DNA from: Tetracentron sinense
Taxonomy: Eukaryota > Streptophyta > Magnoliopsida > Trochodendrales > Trochodendraceae
Assembly (NCBI GenBank): GCA_015143295.1
Contig: CM026554.1
Span: 28,223,531-28,287,530, forward strand
Direction of reading: 5' to 3'
DNA: 64,000 nucleotides
The notes beneath the pieces are model-generated. The model saw only the letters and a program-made list of their open reading frames with translations. It searched no databases and was not told the DNA's origin. Shown here in pieces: positions 23,838-35,400 of this stretch. The position numbers were made by a program, and so were the translations under genes. How positions within the stretch are numbered: the stretch's first letter is position 1; the number at the start of each line of letters is the position of its first letter.

Positions 23838-24990
23838 ACCTTCTTCCTCAACACCGTAAGCCTCCTCTACCCAAGGCTCGGCAACTGACTTTGGCTCCAC
23901 ACCTGCCAAGACAACATTCTGGTTGAGTACAAAAGCACTCGGTGTATATAAAATCTAACTAACATCATAGTATCTTTGCACTTAGTTAGTACCATAATCA
24001 ATAGCATAAAACATAATCAGAGTGCAGAAGAACATGTACGATATACACCATATCATCACCTTGACTTGTGTACTTGTGAAAAACTTAGACTTATGAGACA
24101 GCGTACTTATAAGATGTTTATGCTTATGAGACCACATGCTTGTGAGATGCTTATGCTTATGAAGCTTAGAGTTACTCATCAACAATCATACAATTCTCTC
24201 ATCGGGCTTATCAGAATCCTTATCAGGCATATACAATACTTATGCTTATGAATCTTAGAGCTACTTAACAATAACCATAAACTCCCTTATCAGACTTGTC
24301 ATATTCCTCATCGGGCTTATCAAATTCTTCACCTTCTTATGCAGTCCTACAAGGCATATGCAATGCTTATGTTTATGGTCCATGCATGTGACTTGTGAGA
24401 CTCTTAACTTAACACACATGTGAGTTTGTGCATAAGTATTGTAATTAATATTCGAATCAGTCATCCCTTAGATTCCAATCCTCCGTCAAGAAACTCCGTC
24501 AGGTTACATCTCCATAGTTAGAGAATTCTCAACATGAAAGTCTTTTCTCTAAGCTTTGTCCTTCCCAAAAATATCAATTACCATACAATATAATTAGGGC
24601 ATAATATAGCACAACAATCACATATATTACATTATCATTATTCATAGCATTTTTCATAGTAATTTCACAAGTATCAATTTCTAAAATACTTCTCCTCCAT
24701 TATATAAGCCTAAACTCTATTTGCATGCAACCACAAACCACATACATCCATGAATCCATCCATATATATTCTCATCTTCCATTTCTTCCCTTCATAATAT
24801 TAAACATCACACAATATTTCTTACAACCCCAATTCATACTCCCAAAGTCATCCACATGCACAATAAACCATAATCCATACTTCATAATTTACAATCTTAC
24901 CATAAACATGCTAATAACTCATCATTTCTAGCTTAACAATTTTAAACACATAAATTCATAATAGAGTTGAGTTGGATAGTATATCGACCT

Positions 24991-27856
24991 TGTAAGCACC
25001 TAATTTTTACACCCCCTTCCTAATCATGGTTAATTATCTTATCCATGGTTAATATCCTAATCATAGAAAAATCCTAGTCAAACCCTAGGCAAATCCTAGG
25101 TCAAACCTGAGCAAACCTTAGGTCTAACCCTAGTCAAGCCTTAGTCAAACCCTAGACAAACCCCAGGTCAAACCTGAGCAAACCTTAGGTCTAACCCTAG
25201 TTAAGCCTTAGTCAAACCTAGGCCAAACCCTAGTCAAACCCTAGGTCAAACCTGAGCAAATCCTAGGTTTAACCTTAGTTAAGCCTTAGTCAAACCTAGG
25301 CCTAACCCTAGTCAAACCCTAGGTAGACTCTAAATAAACCCTATGCCTAACCCTAGGAAAATCCTAATCAAACCCTAGGCCTAACCCTAGGTAAGCCTTA
25401 GTCAAACCCTAGGTCAAACCTAAGCAAACTGTAGTCAAACCCTACACCTAACCCCAGGTAAACCCTAGGCCTAACTCTAGGTTTACCCAAGGCCCATTTC
25501 TAGGCCCAGGGACCCAAAACCATAGCCAAACTACCCTGTGGGCCCAAACGGAGGCCCACATACCCTTAGAGCCCGTTGGAGTGGGGGCAATATCCTTTTT
25601 TTTTCAAAATTTTAGGAATGGTAGTAGAAACTCTACTGCCCAGTTTTGGAAAAATGTACAGTAGTCTAGGTCAATTACATAAGGGTTAGGCCTATTTTAA
25701 CAAAAAACAGGAAATGACGGTAGAGTTTCTACCACCATCCCATTCTTGCCTAAATTAGGAATGACGATAGAAACTCTACTGCCATTTCTGGTGTTTGCTT
25801 CAATGCAGTTTGGCACCTCCCTGGCCACTCCAGCTCTGCCCCCCTTGGGTCCTCAACCTCCATGGCAATCCCCAAAGTGCCCTATGTCCCTTCTAACCCT
25901 ATAAATAACCCCCCTTCCTCAAGGTTGATCCATTCCAAAAAATCCATAAAATCACCCTGTTGGAATTCGGCCAGCCCAACTCCAAAGCCTTTCCAACCTT
26001 AATCCTCCAGTAAGGAAGACCCTTGGCGATTTAGGGAGCAACACCAAGCCTCCCTCAGCCTCCCACCACCGTGCACCACCACCTCCAACTCGAAGGAGCT
26101 ATATCGAGTAGGGTAGGGTCCCTCTACCCCATCTGTTCTTGTGTTTTTAGCAATGTAAGGCCCCTGGTCTTACTCCAAGGGTCATTTCCTTTTTGTTTTA
26201 CTACTGTGTACCCAAGGATAGGGGTCCTCCTGCCTCTTCATTGGCATGGGAGAACTCCCTTGAGGTTCTAGACTCGGGTAAAAGCCGCCCACCATGCATG
26301 GTATCTCCTCTTGCTTTCTGGGGGACTCTCAGTCCATGAGGGATCTCTTGGAATAGCCCTAGTGCAATCCCCAGGAGGAAAAATCGAATTTCTGAACAAT
26401 GCCAGGAATGGCAATAATCTCAATACCACCATTCCTAGAGTTCTGTTTGCAGCACCTGTAACACCCATTTGGGTGGGCCCTGGTCCATTCCAGGGCTATA
26501 GTTTGGTCCCTGACACTCTCCCCCATCTTCCCTGGTCCTTTCAAGCTCACCCAACCTTCTTAACCATAGTTAAAATACCCATAACTGGAAACTGTCCAGA
26601 ATGGCGGTAGAATAATTATAGTCATTCTGGGTTTTACATATAGTGCTTTCAGGCCACTGTTGGAGCCATTTCAGACCTCTTTCAGGGCCCACCAAAGGCC
26701 CAGGACATCTTGGGAACACCCCTTATCCAATCCTGAGGGACCCCTATGGGTTCACACCTAACCCATACCAGGCCCGCAAAATCCTGTACATGAAAACTCT
26801 GTGACTCTACTGCCATTCCTAATCTCTGTTCATTTGAGATTGGCGGTAATGAGTTTACCGCTAATTCCTACATTCTACTAATTGGCTTTACACATGGCCC
26901 ATACCAGGTAAGAGGCCATTCTAGACCTTACTAAGCTATCTGGGCCCACCCTGCTCAGACCAGAACATTTAACTGGGGTTAACTCAATCCCAGTTAACTT
27001 TTAACCTTGGTTAAACCCTCTTAACCCTTGAAAAAATCCCAAAAAATATCAAAAACATTCAAGAAATGCAATGAGATCAAAAAGTTCTACTTTAAACTCT
27101 TTTACCATGGTTAGCAGTCCTAACCATGGTTAACTTACCCTTTAAACCAGGTTAGCAACCTTAGCTCCGTTAAACCCCTTTTGGCCTACCAGGTCTAATC
27201 TCTTAGCCTACCGGGTTTACCCTTAGCTTACCGGGCCCAACCTTGGTCTACTAGGCCCACCTTGCTTCCCTCAATCATGGTTAGTAACCTTAACCGTGGT
27301 TAAATTACCCTTTAACCTCAGTTAGCAATCCTAACCTTGGTTAAATCTAACATTGGCCTACCAGGCCAAATCTTAGTCTACCGGACTAACCCTATGCCTA
27401 CTGAGCCTAAACCATGTACTTGACTAACCCGGTCAACCAAACCCTAGCCTCCGGGCTAGACCCTTAGCCACCCTGGTGCACACACACACATCCCTTAGCC
27501 TTGACACGGGCTCATGTGTCAGAACTACACTCGGTCTGATCTCACCCTTGTGAGTACGTAGGCAACCCAACCCAGGTTCGACTCTAGTTATCTTTTTCTT
27601 TCTTGGGTTAGTATTACTCTAAACACTTAGGCATTTGAATAATCTCAACTTTAATTTGGCTTATACTTAGGGAGTAGGGAACCATTGCAAAATGAGGATC
27701 ATAGAGTGCCTAACACCTTCCCTGAGACTTAACCAAACCTCTTACCTAGAACTCTCACGTAGACAAAAACCTTATCCACAATCCGAGGACTTATCCCTTC
27801 TAAATTAATAGGTGGCAACTCTCAAAAGACCCGTGAGTGACAAATCCATATTCACA
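24991..27856 (+). mobile_element. Tat-type gypsy solo LTR (about 2.87 kb)
   Basis: It opens TGTAAGCACCTAATTTTTAC, like the 3' LTR at 12429, and shares its order: AAACCCTAGG repeats (25050-25490), dyads at about 25617, 25716, 25756, 26405, 26600 and 26840, CCTATAAATAACCCC near 25895, CTACCGGGCCC-type repeats (27185-27260) and TTATCCCTTCTAAAT-ATAGGTGGC near the end. No internal region is present. The right end is placed at TTCACA (27856) because the host LTR resumes about 190 bp from its TATA box, as in the sister copy. No clean target duplication is visible (GACCT left, ACTCT right). Confidence 0.8.
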
Positions 27857-28513
27857 ACTCTTTGGGATCCTTCAATCCAAAACGCTCCTAAGAAGACTTG
27901 AGGTTGATTTCTAAGCTTTTCTTGCAATTTCCAGACAATTTCTTCTTTCACAAGCAAGCTAACATTTAGAAACCCTAGGTTCTCCTCTACTTTGCCAAAT
28001 TAGGGTTTGAGAGATTTAGAGATCTCAAACCACCGAAATAGAAGGCTATTTATAGACCTAGGGTGAAGAAAAATCCAAAATACCCTTTAAAAACTAGCAA
28101 AATGGATTTTAAACCCAAGTTCTGCGAAGGGCGGTCGACCATCCAGGAGGGACGGTCGACCGGCTAGGGTCGAAAACCTATTGTTCCTTTTTTTTTTTTC
28201 ATTTTTCCATACATTCAGTCGACCGGGGTTAGGGTTGGTCGACTGGCTAGCTCACAAACTCACAGTTTTGCCTATTTCCATACAGTCAGTTGACCGGGGT
28301 GGTGGTCGGTCGATCGGCTATGCTGATTTTCTCAGTTTTCTTCGTTTTCCTTTTCTTTCCTTTCATTCTTAAACCTTGATTAATTTGTTGTAAACATCTT
28401 AAACACCCCCACAACAATAATTAACATTTGAATACACGCATAATCAAATCCAAAAGACTAGAATGCCCTTAAAGAGCGGGGTAATTACATGAAAAGAAAT
28501 CCGGGTCTCTATA

Positions 28514-29050
28514 GAGATAGAGCATCATATCTTTGCTCTCTTCAATGGCCGTGACCTTAGTTTGAAATCTCTTACCTTACTAACAATCTTTTTTTTAGAC
28601 ACTAACAAAGATTAAAGCTGTAATTGATTATATCGCTATGTTTAGTGTAAAAGTCATCAAAAATATTATTTTTATCAATCTTCAAACTTAGAAGTTTAAG
28701 ATTTTAACAGCTGTGGTCCATTCATGAGTAATCTCTAGAATGTTCCCTGCCTCATTTGATGTGTGACACAGAGATGCACCAAATTTTTTTGGGTGTGGCA
28801 GCATTGAAGATGACATTAGTGTTTCATTCACAACTATCAAATTCATCTCAGACCATTCCGAGGAAGGTTTCTCAGTGGTCTGATTTTCTTTAGTTTCAGT
28901 AGGGGATTTCCAATCATTTTTTATAGTGAACCCTCGTCCAGGGACCAGTCAAACACTCTCATTTGAGCTTTCCTATAAGCATAATTACCTCTATTAAATA
29001 ATTGGGGATGATGATGGATCCACCCTCTCTCCCATTTAGATGAAATCTAG
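28514..29050 (-). pseudogene. Copia gag remnant, N-terminal block
   Basis: Minus-strand reading from about 29045 gives GNYAYRKAQMRVF and SLDEG, then FDDFYTKHSDIINYSFNL and KVTAIEESKD. These match NNYAYWKARMRAF, SLDER, FDNFYANLSDIVNSSFNL and KVTAFEESKN of the gag at 2710. Frames shift several times. The junction with the middle block falls exactly at the solo LTR boundary 28513/22238. Confidence 0.8.
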
Positions 29051-29079
29051 ATGAAATACAATTGGATTCAAATATTTCC

Positions 29080-29326
29080 TATTGATCCCTATCAAAAAGA
29101 AAAAAGGAACGATTTAAGTGGAAGGTCTGCATCTTTTTTTTTAGAATGAGTCTGTTTTTATGTTATTTCATATTGTACAATTCCTTTGTTTGTAGGAACA
29201 TTTTCCCACGAGAGGTAATGAGAAAAATTATAGAATGGATTGCTAACCATGCCTAGATCACGGATAAATGGAAATTTTATTAATAAGACCTCTTCAATTG
29301 TAGCCAATATCTTGAAGAGAATCAGC
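29080..29326 (+). pseudogene. ycf3: Nuclear plastid DNA: ycf3 exon 1 start and upstream sequence
   Basis: From 29249 the frame reads [22 protein letters not shown], the N-terminus of Ycf3, the plastid photosystem I assembly protein. It then diverges (KRISHVHA) and reaches a stop near 29321. The preceding 170 bp resembles a plastid leader region. Only the first part of exon 1 is present, so no functional protein is possible. This is a nuclear copy of plastid DNA lying next to retrotransposon remnants. Confidence 0.8.
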
Positions 29327-29359
29327 CATGTCCATGCCTAGAGAATGATCCACGTCCTC

Positions 29360-29395
29360 GGCATCGGCATCGGCATCGGCATCGGCATCGGCATC
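29360..29395 (+). repeat. Hexanucleotide microsatellite (GGCATC)6
   Basis: Six perfect GGCATC units lie between two plastid-derived pieces. Confidence 0.95.
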
Positions 29396-29519
29396 GACAA
29401 CAAGTGATGCATCAAGGAAGTTCTACTTCAGTTGACGCTTCTAACAAAGTGCTCTTATCCCATTCTTCTATTTCTTCTCAATGTCGAGTTTCTTCTTGAA
29501 GCAGCATAGCTAGAATGGA

Positions 29520-29935
29520 TCGAAGAGGTGGAAGATATTTTCAAGGTAGCACAACCAACATGTTTTTGTTCGTCACGGCGTGGCGTCAGCATTTTATCTG
29601 TTACGGAATCGACCATAGATCAACTCCCCTTTTATTTGAGAGTATTGAATACACCCATAATTCTGAGCTTCATGTTACTCCTCCCAAGAGACATGTCAAA
29701 ACTAGGGCATCCCAATCGGATTGAATGGGATGACAGTTTCTCATTCCGAATCTGTAAAATTAGAATTTTGATCAAATCACACATCGCAATATACTTGGCC
29801 TTCTAATTCTTTAAGAGGCTTATCTAAAAGATTCACGATATAACTAGGAAGACGTTTCAAATACCACACATGAGTTACTGGACATGCCAGTTTAATGTAT
29901 CCCATTTTATATGATTATTAGAAAGATCAGAATTT
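29520..29935 (-). pseudogene. rpoC1: Nuclear plastid DNA: rpoC1 exon 1 end and intron start
   Basis: On the minus strand, about 29910-29783 reads [20 protein letters not shown], then [16 protein letters not shown] and YCD, the end of exon 1 of plastid rpoC1 (beta' subunit of the plastid-encoded RNA polymerase). At 29782 the exon gives way to GTGTGATTTGAT, the 5' end expected of the group II intron of rpoC1. The following sequence down to about 29520 is probably intron. The intron junction shows transfer as DNA rather than spliced RNA. The outer limits are approximate. Confidence 0.8.
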
Positions 29936-30310
29936 GTGGGAACAAATAAATAGGGAAGACAGATCATAGATATTTTTAATCAATTATCTATCATTTGGAG
30001 GAGGAACAATAATATTTCATTGCTACAAATATGGATTATTGAAAAGAAAAAAAAATAAGACATGTATTTGGATATTTCCCTTCAACTACAATAATGTATT
30101 ATTTATTTGATACGAATAGTTGAAGTGGATTCTCCTAAGAGAAAATGGATTATGGGAGTGTGTGACATGAACTATTGATTGGGAAATAGAATAATAAATA
30201 ACTGGCATCTCTGCCATTGCCATTGATGGATCACCTTATACTTTAACTCGAGCTAGGCTGTGCTTCTACGAAAATGCTTTATTACTTATTCAAATTTCAT
30301 GGGGATATGG
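29936..30310. other. Interval without recognised features
   Basis: AT-rich, no supported gene. It could contain further plastid-derived or retrotransposon remnants, but none that I can identify. Confidence 0.35.
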
Positions 30311-30314
30311 ATTC

Positions 30315-30470
30315 ACAAGACTTAGAGAGGGGGTGATTAGGTCTTCCTAGGATTATCTACAAATTTTGTTTTCCAATTAAATTTATGGAAGAAAAATCTC
30401 ACAAACCATAAAATACATATTTTTACATGGAAACTCTTTCGGGAAAAATCACAGGACCTCATCTGGAAGG
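30315..30470 (-). mobile_element. Copia LTR fragment, minus strand
   Basis: GACTTAGAGAGGGGGTGATT followed by a TTTACATGGAAACTCTTTC block and CACAGGACCTCATCTGG is the R/U5 end of the copia LTR family, inverted (compare 22623-22810). It is truncated at about 30470, where LINE sequence begins. Confidence 0.75.
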
Positions 30471-31560
30471 TTATGTATAGAGCAATTCCTTTGGTTCAAT
30501 CTACTGGTATTCCTATTGTTAATTGTTGCAATTGTTGCAATAATGGTAACCTGGAAAATTTAAACCATCTTTTGCTTCATAGTGACATTGCAGGTTCCCT
30601 TTGGAGAGTTTTTGGGAGACTATTTTTCAGCACTCCTTGCCCCAATGATAATATTAAATGCTTCATGATGAGGTGGTTTCGCGCTTCAGAAAGATCCAAA
30701 AATGACCTTTTGATGGTTCTCCCAGCTATCATCATATGAGAAATCTGGAAAGAAAGATGCTCTCGTGGGTTTGAGAATGTGAAGAAGCCTATGTACATCA
30801 TTATTGACAAAATCAGAAGATGGCTAATTGAGAATGTCACTTATAATTCAAAGAAAATATTTGAAATCTCGCCTATTCTCAACTTGAATAGTGATTCTTT
30901 AAGAAATTCTAGTGTTTTTCATGTCAAATGGCTTCGCCCCTCTCTAAGCACGCTAAAGTTAAATGTTGATGGGGCTTCTCGAGGAACCCAGAAAATACAG
31001 GCGGCGGATGTGTCATTCGTCACCATATGGGGAATATGATTGGTGGTTTCTATTCTTCCTATGAATATTGTTCCCATTATATAGCTGAATTCCGGGCTCT
31101 TCTCGATGGTCTGTGGCTTTGTAGAAGTCTTGGAGGCGTCATAGTGATTGTGGAATTAGACTCTAAATCCCTTGTTGATGCCTGAAATGGGAAGATTGCT
31201 CACTCTTGGAAAGCATGGTATTGTAATAAGCATATTAGAGATCTCATTTATCTTTGTTCTTCTACTAGCCATATTTTTAGGGAAGTTAATTCAGTTGCAA
31301 GCTCTCTTGCTAGCTATGGTTGTGACTCGCTAAACTCTAGAGATTTCTTTACAAATTATGACTGTCCTTCTAACTCTTTTTTTTTTTTAGATAAGTTTGT
31401 GTTAGGTAATGTTAGAGTGGTTTATAATTAAGGTTATTTTATTTTATTTTTGGTCTGTTTTTTTATCTTTCTTTTGGTATCCTTATAGGGGTAAGGTTTT
31501 ATTTATTCCTCTATCCCAATTTTTCCTTAATTAATAAACTGCTAGGGGTCTGCCAAACCC
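30470..31560 (+). pseudogene. L1-type LINE ORF2 3' end (zinc-finger and RNase H regions)
   Basis: The frame from 30473 reads CCNNGNLENLNHLLLHSDIA, then SLWRVFGRLF, IWKERCSRGFENV, a KWLRPSLSTLKLNVDGASRG block and, in shifted frames, an AEFRALLDGL equivalent. This is the zf-RVT plus RNase H C-terminus of plant L1 elements carrying an RNase H domain. Several stops and frameshifts (for example TGA near 30737 and 31036) make it non-functional. A duplicated block (CTTGCTA(G/A)CTATGGTTGTGA) at about 31301 and 31584 marks the degraded tail. Confidence 0.8.
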
Positions 31561-31639
31561 CAATTTTTCCTTAAGTAGTCTCTTGCTAACTATGGTTGTG
31601 ACTCGCTAAACTCTAGAAATTATTTTTTCAAAAAATTTA

Positions 31640-31850
31640 ATCCTCAGTTCAAAATTTCTTAAATCTAAAGTTAATTTTTTAAAATATATTTTTTTCAAAA
31701 CACTAAGGTTAGATTGATAAAATATAAAGGATAAGAATCTTAAGAATAGTTAATAAGGGTGCAAAGGGGCCCATGTTGACCTGTGGTGCTAATGGACTCT
31801 CTCCGAGTTGGAGTTGGTTGTGTTGTGATTTGAACTCACGTGTCGTGATG
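31640..31850 (+). mobile_element. MITE remnant upstream of the GEM-like gene
   Basis: It has the right-half signature of the inverted-repeat family found repeatedly at 57-64 kb: AAGGTTAGATTG, GAATCTTAAG, CCCATGTTGACCTGTGG, then GGACTCTCTCCGAGTT and a TTGTGATTTGAACTC end. It stops about 300 bp before the start codon, so it may lie in the promoter. Confidence 0.5.
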
Positions 31851-31889
31851 TGATTGGAGGGCAAAAAATGAATTTGAAATTTAAACTTT

Positions 31890-32167
31890 TAAATATATAT
31901 ATTTTTTTATCCTGCAATCAAATCATCATGACCTTGAAAAGAGTTCAATTGCAATTGGCATGCCAATGAAGATATTTCAGGGAATAAAAATACGCTACGT
32001 GTCCCGGAATGCTCTCGCGAGAGATCCAAACTCACTTTTCCTTTCCCGGAGAAAAGAAAGGCAGTGGTGGGTGGTAACCGCATAGATTCCATTCCATTTC
32101 CATCATCTTCTGGGAATCAGTTCTAATCTCTTCCAAACGCAAAGGGAAAGGCACCAACTTAGTTGCT
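31890..32167 (+). promoter_or_regulatory. Probable promoter and leader of the GEM-like gene
   Basis: A TATATATATT run lies at about 31893-31902, roughly 270 bp before the start codon. TACGTGTC (31996-32003) matches an ABRE/G-box-like core, apt because GRAM/GEM-like genes are often abscisic-acid-responsive. A perfect 12-bp palindrome CTCTCGCGAGAG stands at 32012-32023. The transcription start is not determined; the ABRE may lie in the leader rather than upstream. Confidence 0.4.
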
Positions 32168-32486
32168 ATGATGGGTGAGCAGAAAAAGAACAAGGGAGAA
32201 GGCATTATTACCTCCTCTTCCGATGGCGATGGCGATGGGAGGTGGGGTACCTGGGTGATGGGCACTCCCGTCCAACCCCAAGCCCATCCCGTCAACCGTC
32301 AGGCCGCTACTTGGGTCGCCGGCGAAGCCACCCCGTCTTCCGATCCAGCAACCACCCTCAATGCCAACTACATGAAGTACTCTGTCCCTCCCGTTTCTGC
32401 CGGATCCACCCCTGCCGGCGCCGCTTTCCCTCCGACCAACAACCCCTACGTTCACACCCACCCTGTTCCCGGATCCTCTGGAAAGA
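32168..32486 (+). CDS. GEM-like gene, exon 1
   Basis: Codes for the disordered N-terminus (MMGEQKKNKGEG to GSSGK). The donor is A|GTAAGT; the split codon (phase 1) is completed by exon 2 as AGC (Ser). Confidence 0.92.
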
Positions 32487-35400
32487 GTAAGTCACTATCA
32501 AAGTTATTTTCCCCCATCTCTCTCTCTCTCTCTCTAAGATTTTTCTTAAAATTTTATTCCAGGCCCGATGGAGATGATCCTGAACGTGCTGGGTCGATGG
32601 GGGAAGAAGTTTGAAGACGCCACCAGAAAAGCAGAAGGCTTTGCTGGAAACGTCTGGCTTCACCGTAGGTTTTTTATTCCACATATGCCTATACAATATA
32701 ATGTTTTTATTTTCTCTCCCTTTAACTTTTAGTTGTATTTGTTTCAATTAAGTTTTTATTTCTAAATCATCTAACTTCTTTTTGATATTTGCGAATTTTA
32801 GTTAATTAGAGGCTAAATTGATACACATAATTACTAAAATAAACAGGAAATTAATTCATTAATAAATAGTTTTAGCTCAAAAAATCTAATTTGGAATATA
32901 TTCTTATGTTGTATGATTAATTTTGACACATTGTCATACGCACTAATTGTCACTTGCACATATTTGTGGCGTGATGAGTCCTTTTACACAATTTTCCTAT
33001 TCTAGATCTTTATGATGGCCATTAAAACGTGAGTGTGTTTCCACCATCTTTTTTCCTTGCCTTTCTGGTACATAGCTGCATCTAAATTGATAAATATGAA
33101 AATCCCAACATTAGCATGGACTCTATTCTTTTGATTAACGACCTAAACTCGTTAATTCGTTCAAGTTAGAAGGCATGTTATCATATCCCATATCTTTATA
33201 TGATTACCTCAATGCCCTATATTCAGTACCTAGGACTAAAATTCAATGGTCTAAATTGATGCATTATGTGAGACGGAAAGTGACACCATGAACCCTAAGT
33301 CCCTAACAGAGCTTAGCAACATTATATACCAGGGTTTTTCTAAGTCCGCTCCCTACTAGAGCAAATTGCGAACTGGAGCGAACCGCAAACTGGTTTGGGT
33401 TTGGTTTAGCTTGGTTCGTGAAATTGAGTGACTCACTCAGTGATTCCAAACGGTCTTGATTCACCGAAATTATACTTTGAATTCGCGAACCACTCATAAA
33501 AAAGACATTTTTATGGTTTGTTCAAATAAATATCTACAATATATTTATTTACATGTTTAAAATATATATATGTAAAATATATATTTGTTTTACATGAAGT
33601 AAGCAAACCAAACTAAAAAACCTAAGCGAACCGAGAAACGAACTATCTCATCCTACCCCCAAGCGAACCAGGTTCACTCTAGAGTGGCGAATTCCGAATT
33701 GCGAATCAGAATCCGAATTCGAACCGAGCGAACCAGGTAACATTGTTATATACTATACTAATATAGATATGGTGGAGGGAAAAAAAAAAATCAAAAATAG
33801 AAACACAAGCCATATATTCCTTTTTATACTACGAGGATGATAAAGGTGGAAAATATAAACACCATTCATGTATTATTGTCAGAAGAAATAATAGGTATGA
33901 AGACTCCTCCAGCTAAGCACCAACAAACTATTTAATCCAAGCTCACTGTCCTCTTTTAGAACCCATTTTACACTACCATATAAACAAATAAATTGCTACC
34001 TTCCTATCATTATAGTCAAAACACTGCACTAATGGGAGTATGTATGTGTGTAAAGCTTAACTAGACTTACTAATTGACTGAATCATTACTAAAAAATAAA
34101 AGTGAAGAAGACAGGCTAAATTGAGAAGTGTAAAAAATAAAAGTAAGAATTCAATTATTTCAACCTATTTTGACTATATAAATTAAATGTGACGCCCTGA
34201 ACCTGCGCCTAGGGAATCAAGTTCTGAGACGCGCGCCCGTTCGTCAAATCATGCAAGCGGAAGACTTTATCCACGAAAATGCAGGAAATTTAAACATTTA
34301 TTAGATGCTTTCAAAAAGCAAATAACACCTGTCATCACAATAGTCATCATACAAATCATATACCCGTATTATTTACATCAAGTCTGTTTTACAAAAGTAG
34401 GCGCCTCTATCACACTGAGTACAGTTTGTATACTCTTCCAAAATGTCTAATTGAACTTTTCACTTACTGGTCAGCAGCTTCGAGATCTTCTAACATAAGA
34501 AGTCAGTGAGCCATGAAACCCAATAAGACCACAGTCCTTCTAAACTATTTTCCACATAATAAAATACATCAATAATGATATAATAAACAGTTCAATTTGT
34601 ATGTTACAGTAAAATAGAACAGTATATAATAAACTGTGACCCAAGGTCACTTAGGGTTACGTCACCCTAACCGGGGTTCCCGACCTCACATTACTTTCCA
34701 ATTATGGGGTTCAGTTATGAATGTATTCATATTACCAATTTATTATTTCAATCATCAATCATGTTTCATTTCGAGTCCTAAGACTCTATTAACTGGCCAC
34801 AACCCACAAATGTTTAGCTTAAAGTCTCTAAATCATAACCATATATAGAGCCATTTAGACTCACACACCTCGTTCCGGCTTTCACCCGAATACGACCAAA
34901 TCTTGGGCATAACAACCCAACTTACCTGGATTCCGACGATTCCAAACCGAATCTTGAGTACACCAACTTAGACAATTTCACCAACCCTGAGTATACCGAT
35001 TCAGACAACGTCGTATCTGAAGCTTACACACACAACATGGACATTCACTCAATAAGGACATACTTTTCCATTCAACTAACTGGCAACATCTACCGTGTAT
35101 TCGCTGCCAACGTCCTGAGTATCAGTCAAGAAGGAACCCCGACCAACCTATCTACCGTCATCTTCTGGCTAGTCTATGGAGGAACCCCGACATCTTTATC
35201 AATGCCGACATCTCCTGACATTCCACCAAGAAGGGACCCCGACAGACACGGTGCCGACATCTTCTGACCCAACCAGAGAGGAACCCTGGACTATGCACTA
35301 TCTGATGTTCAGCCACTTTAAACTCTTTAGGACTCCGACATCTCCCAACTATCAGTCACGGAGGAACCACGGGCCATGCAGGACAACGTCACTCCTGACC

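Larger units (their letters stand above)
22238..28513 (-). mobile_element. Gypsy solo LTR, minus strand, itself hosting two nested LTRs
   Basis: Same family as 19900-22088 but inverted. On the minus strand it begins near 28513 with (T)ATAGAGACCC and ends TTTGGGGTCGTTACA at 22238. The flanks are GAGAG (22233-22237) and GAGAT (28514-28518), a target duplication with one change. Removing the copia solo LTR (22622-23837), the Tat solo LTR (24991-27856) and one 5-bp duplication each leaves about 2184 bp, close to the 2189 bp of its sister. A TATA-like CTATTTATAG (minus strand) lies near 28050, and TCGA-core palindromes lie at 28130-28320. Confidence 0.85.
19270..29050 (-). mobile_element. Minus-strand copia gag region, split by nested LTRs
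   Basis: Three blocks of one gag gene, in reverse order on the plus strand, belong to a single insertion target: about 28514-29050 (N-terminal), 22089-22237 (middle) and 19270-19899 (zinc knuckle and acidic tail). All match the gag at 2710-3933. Between them lie two solo LTRs of one gypsy family, 19900-22088 and 22238-28513. Coding continuity across each junction, together with target duplications, establishes the nesting order. Confidence 0.85.

Noticed and set aside
26071..26610. Overlapping frames on both strands (63-99 aa)
   Set aside because: They fall within the solo Tat LTR and cover its dyads and TATA downstream region; corresponding frames are not conserved in the LTR at 12429.
28181..28372. 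63-aa frame rich in Phe/Ser
   Set aside because: It lies in the U3 palindrome cluster of the gypsy LTR and starts in a poly-T run.
29249..29326. Functional ycf3
   Set aside because: Only the beginning of exon 1 is present, followed by unrelated sequence and a stop.
32159..32747. Minus-strand frames of 100 and 129 aa opposite GEM-like exons 1-2
   Set aside because: They are shadows of the GC-rich coding exon; the plus-strand protein matches a known family.
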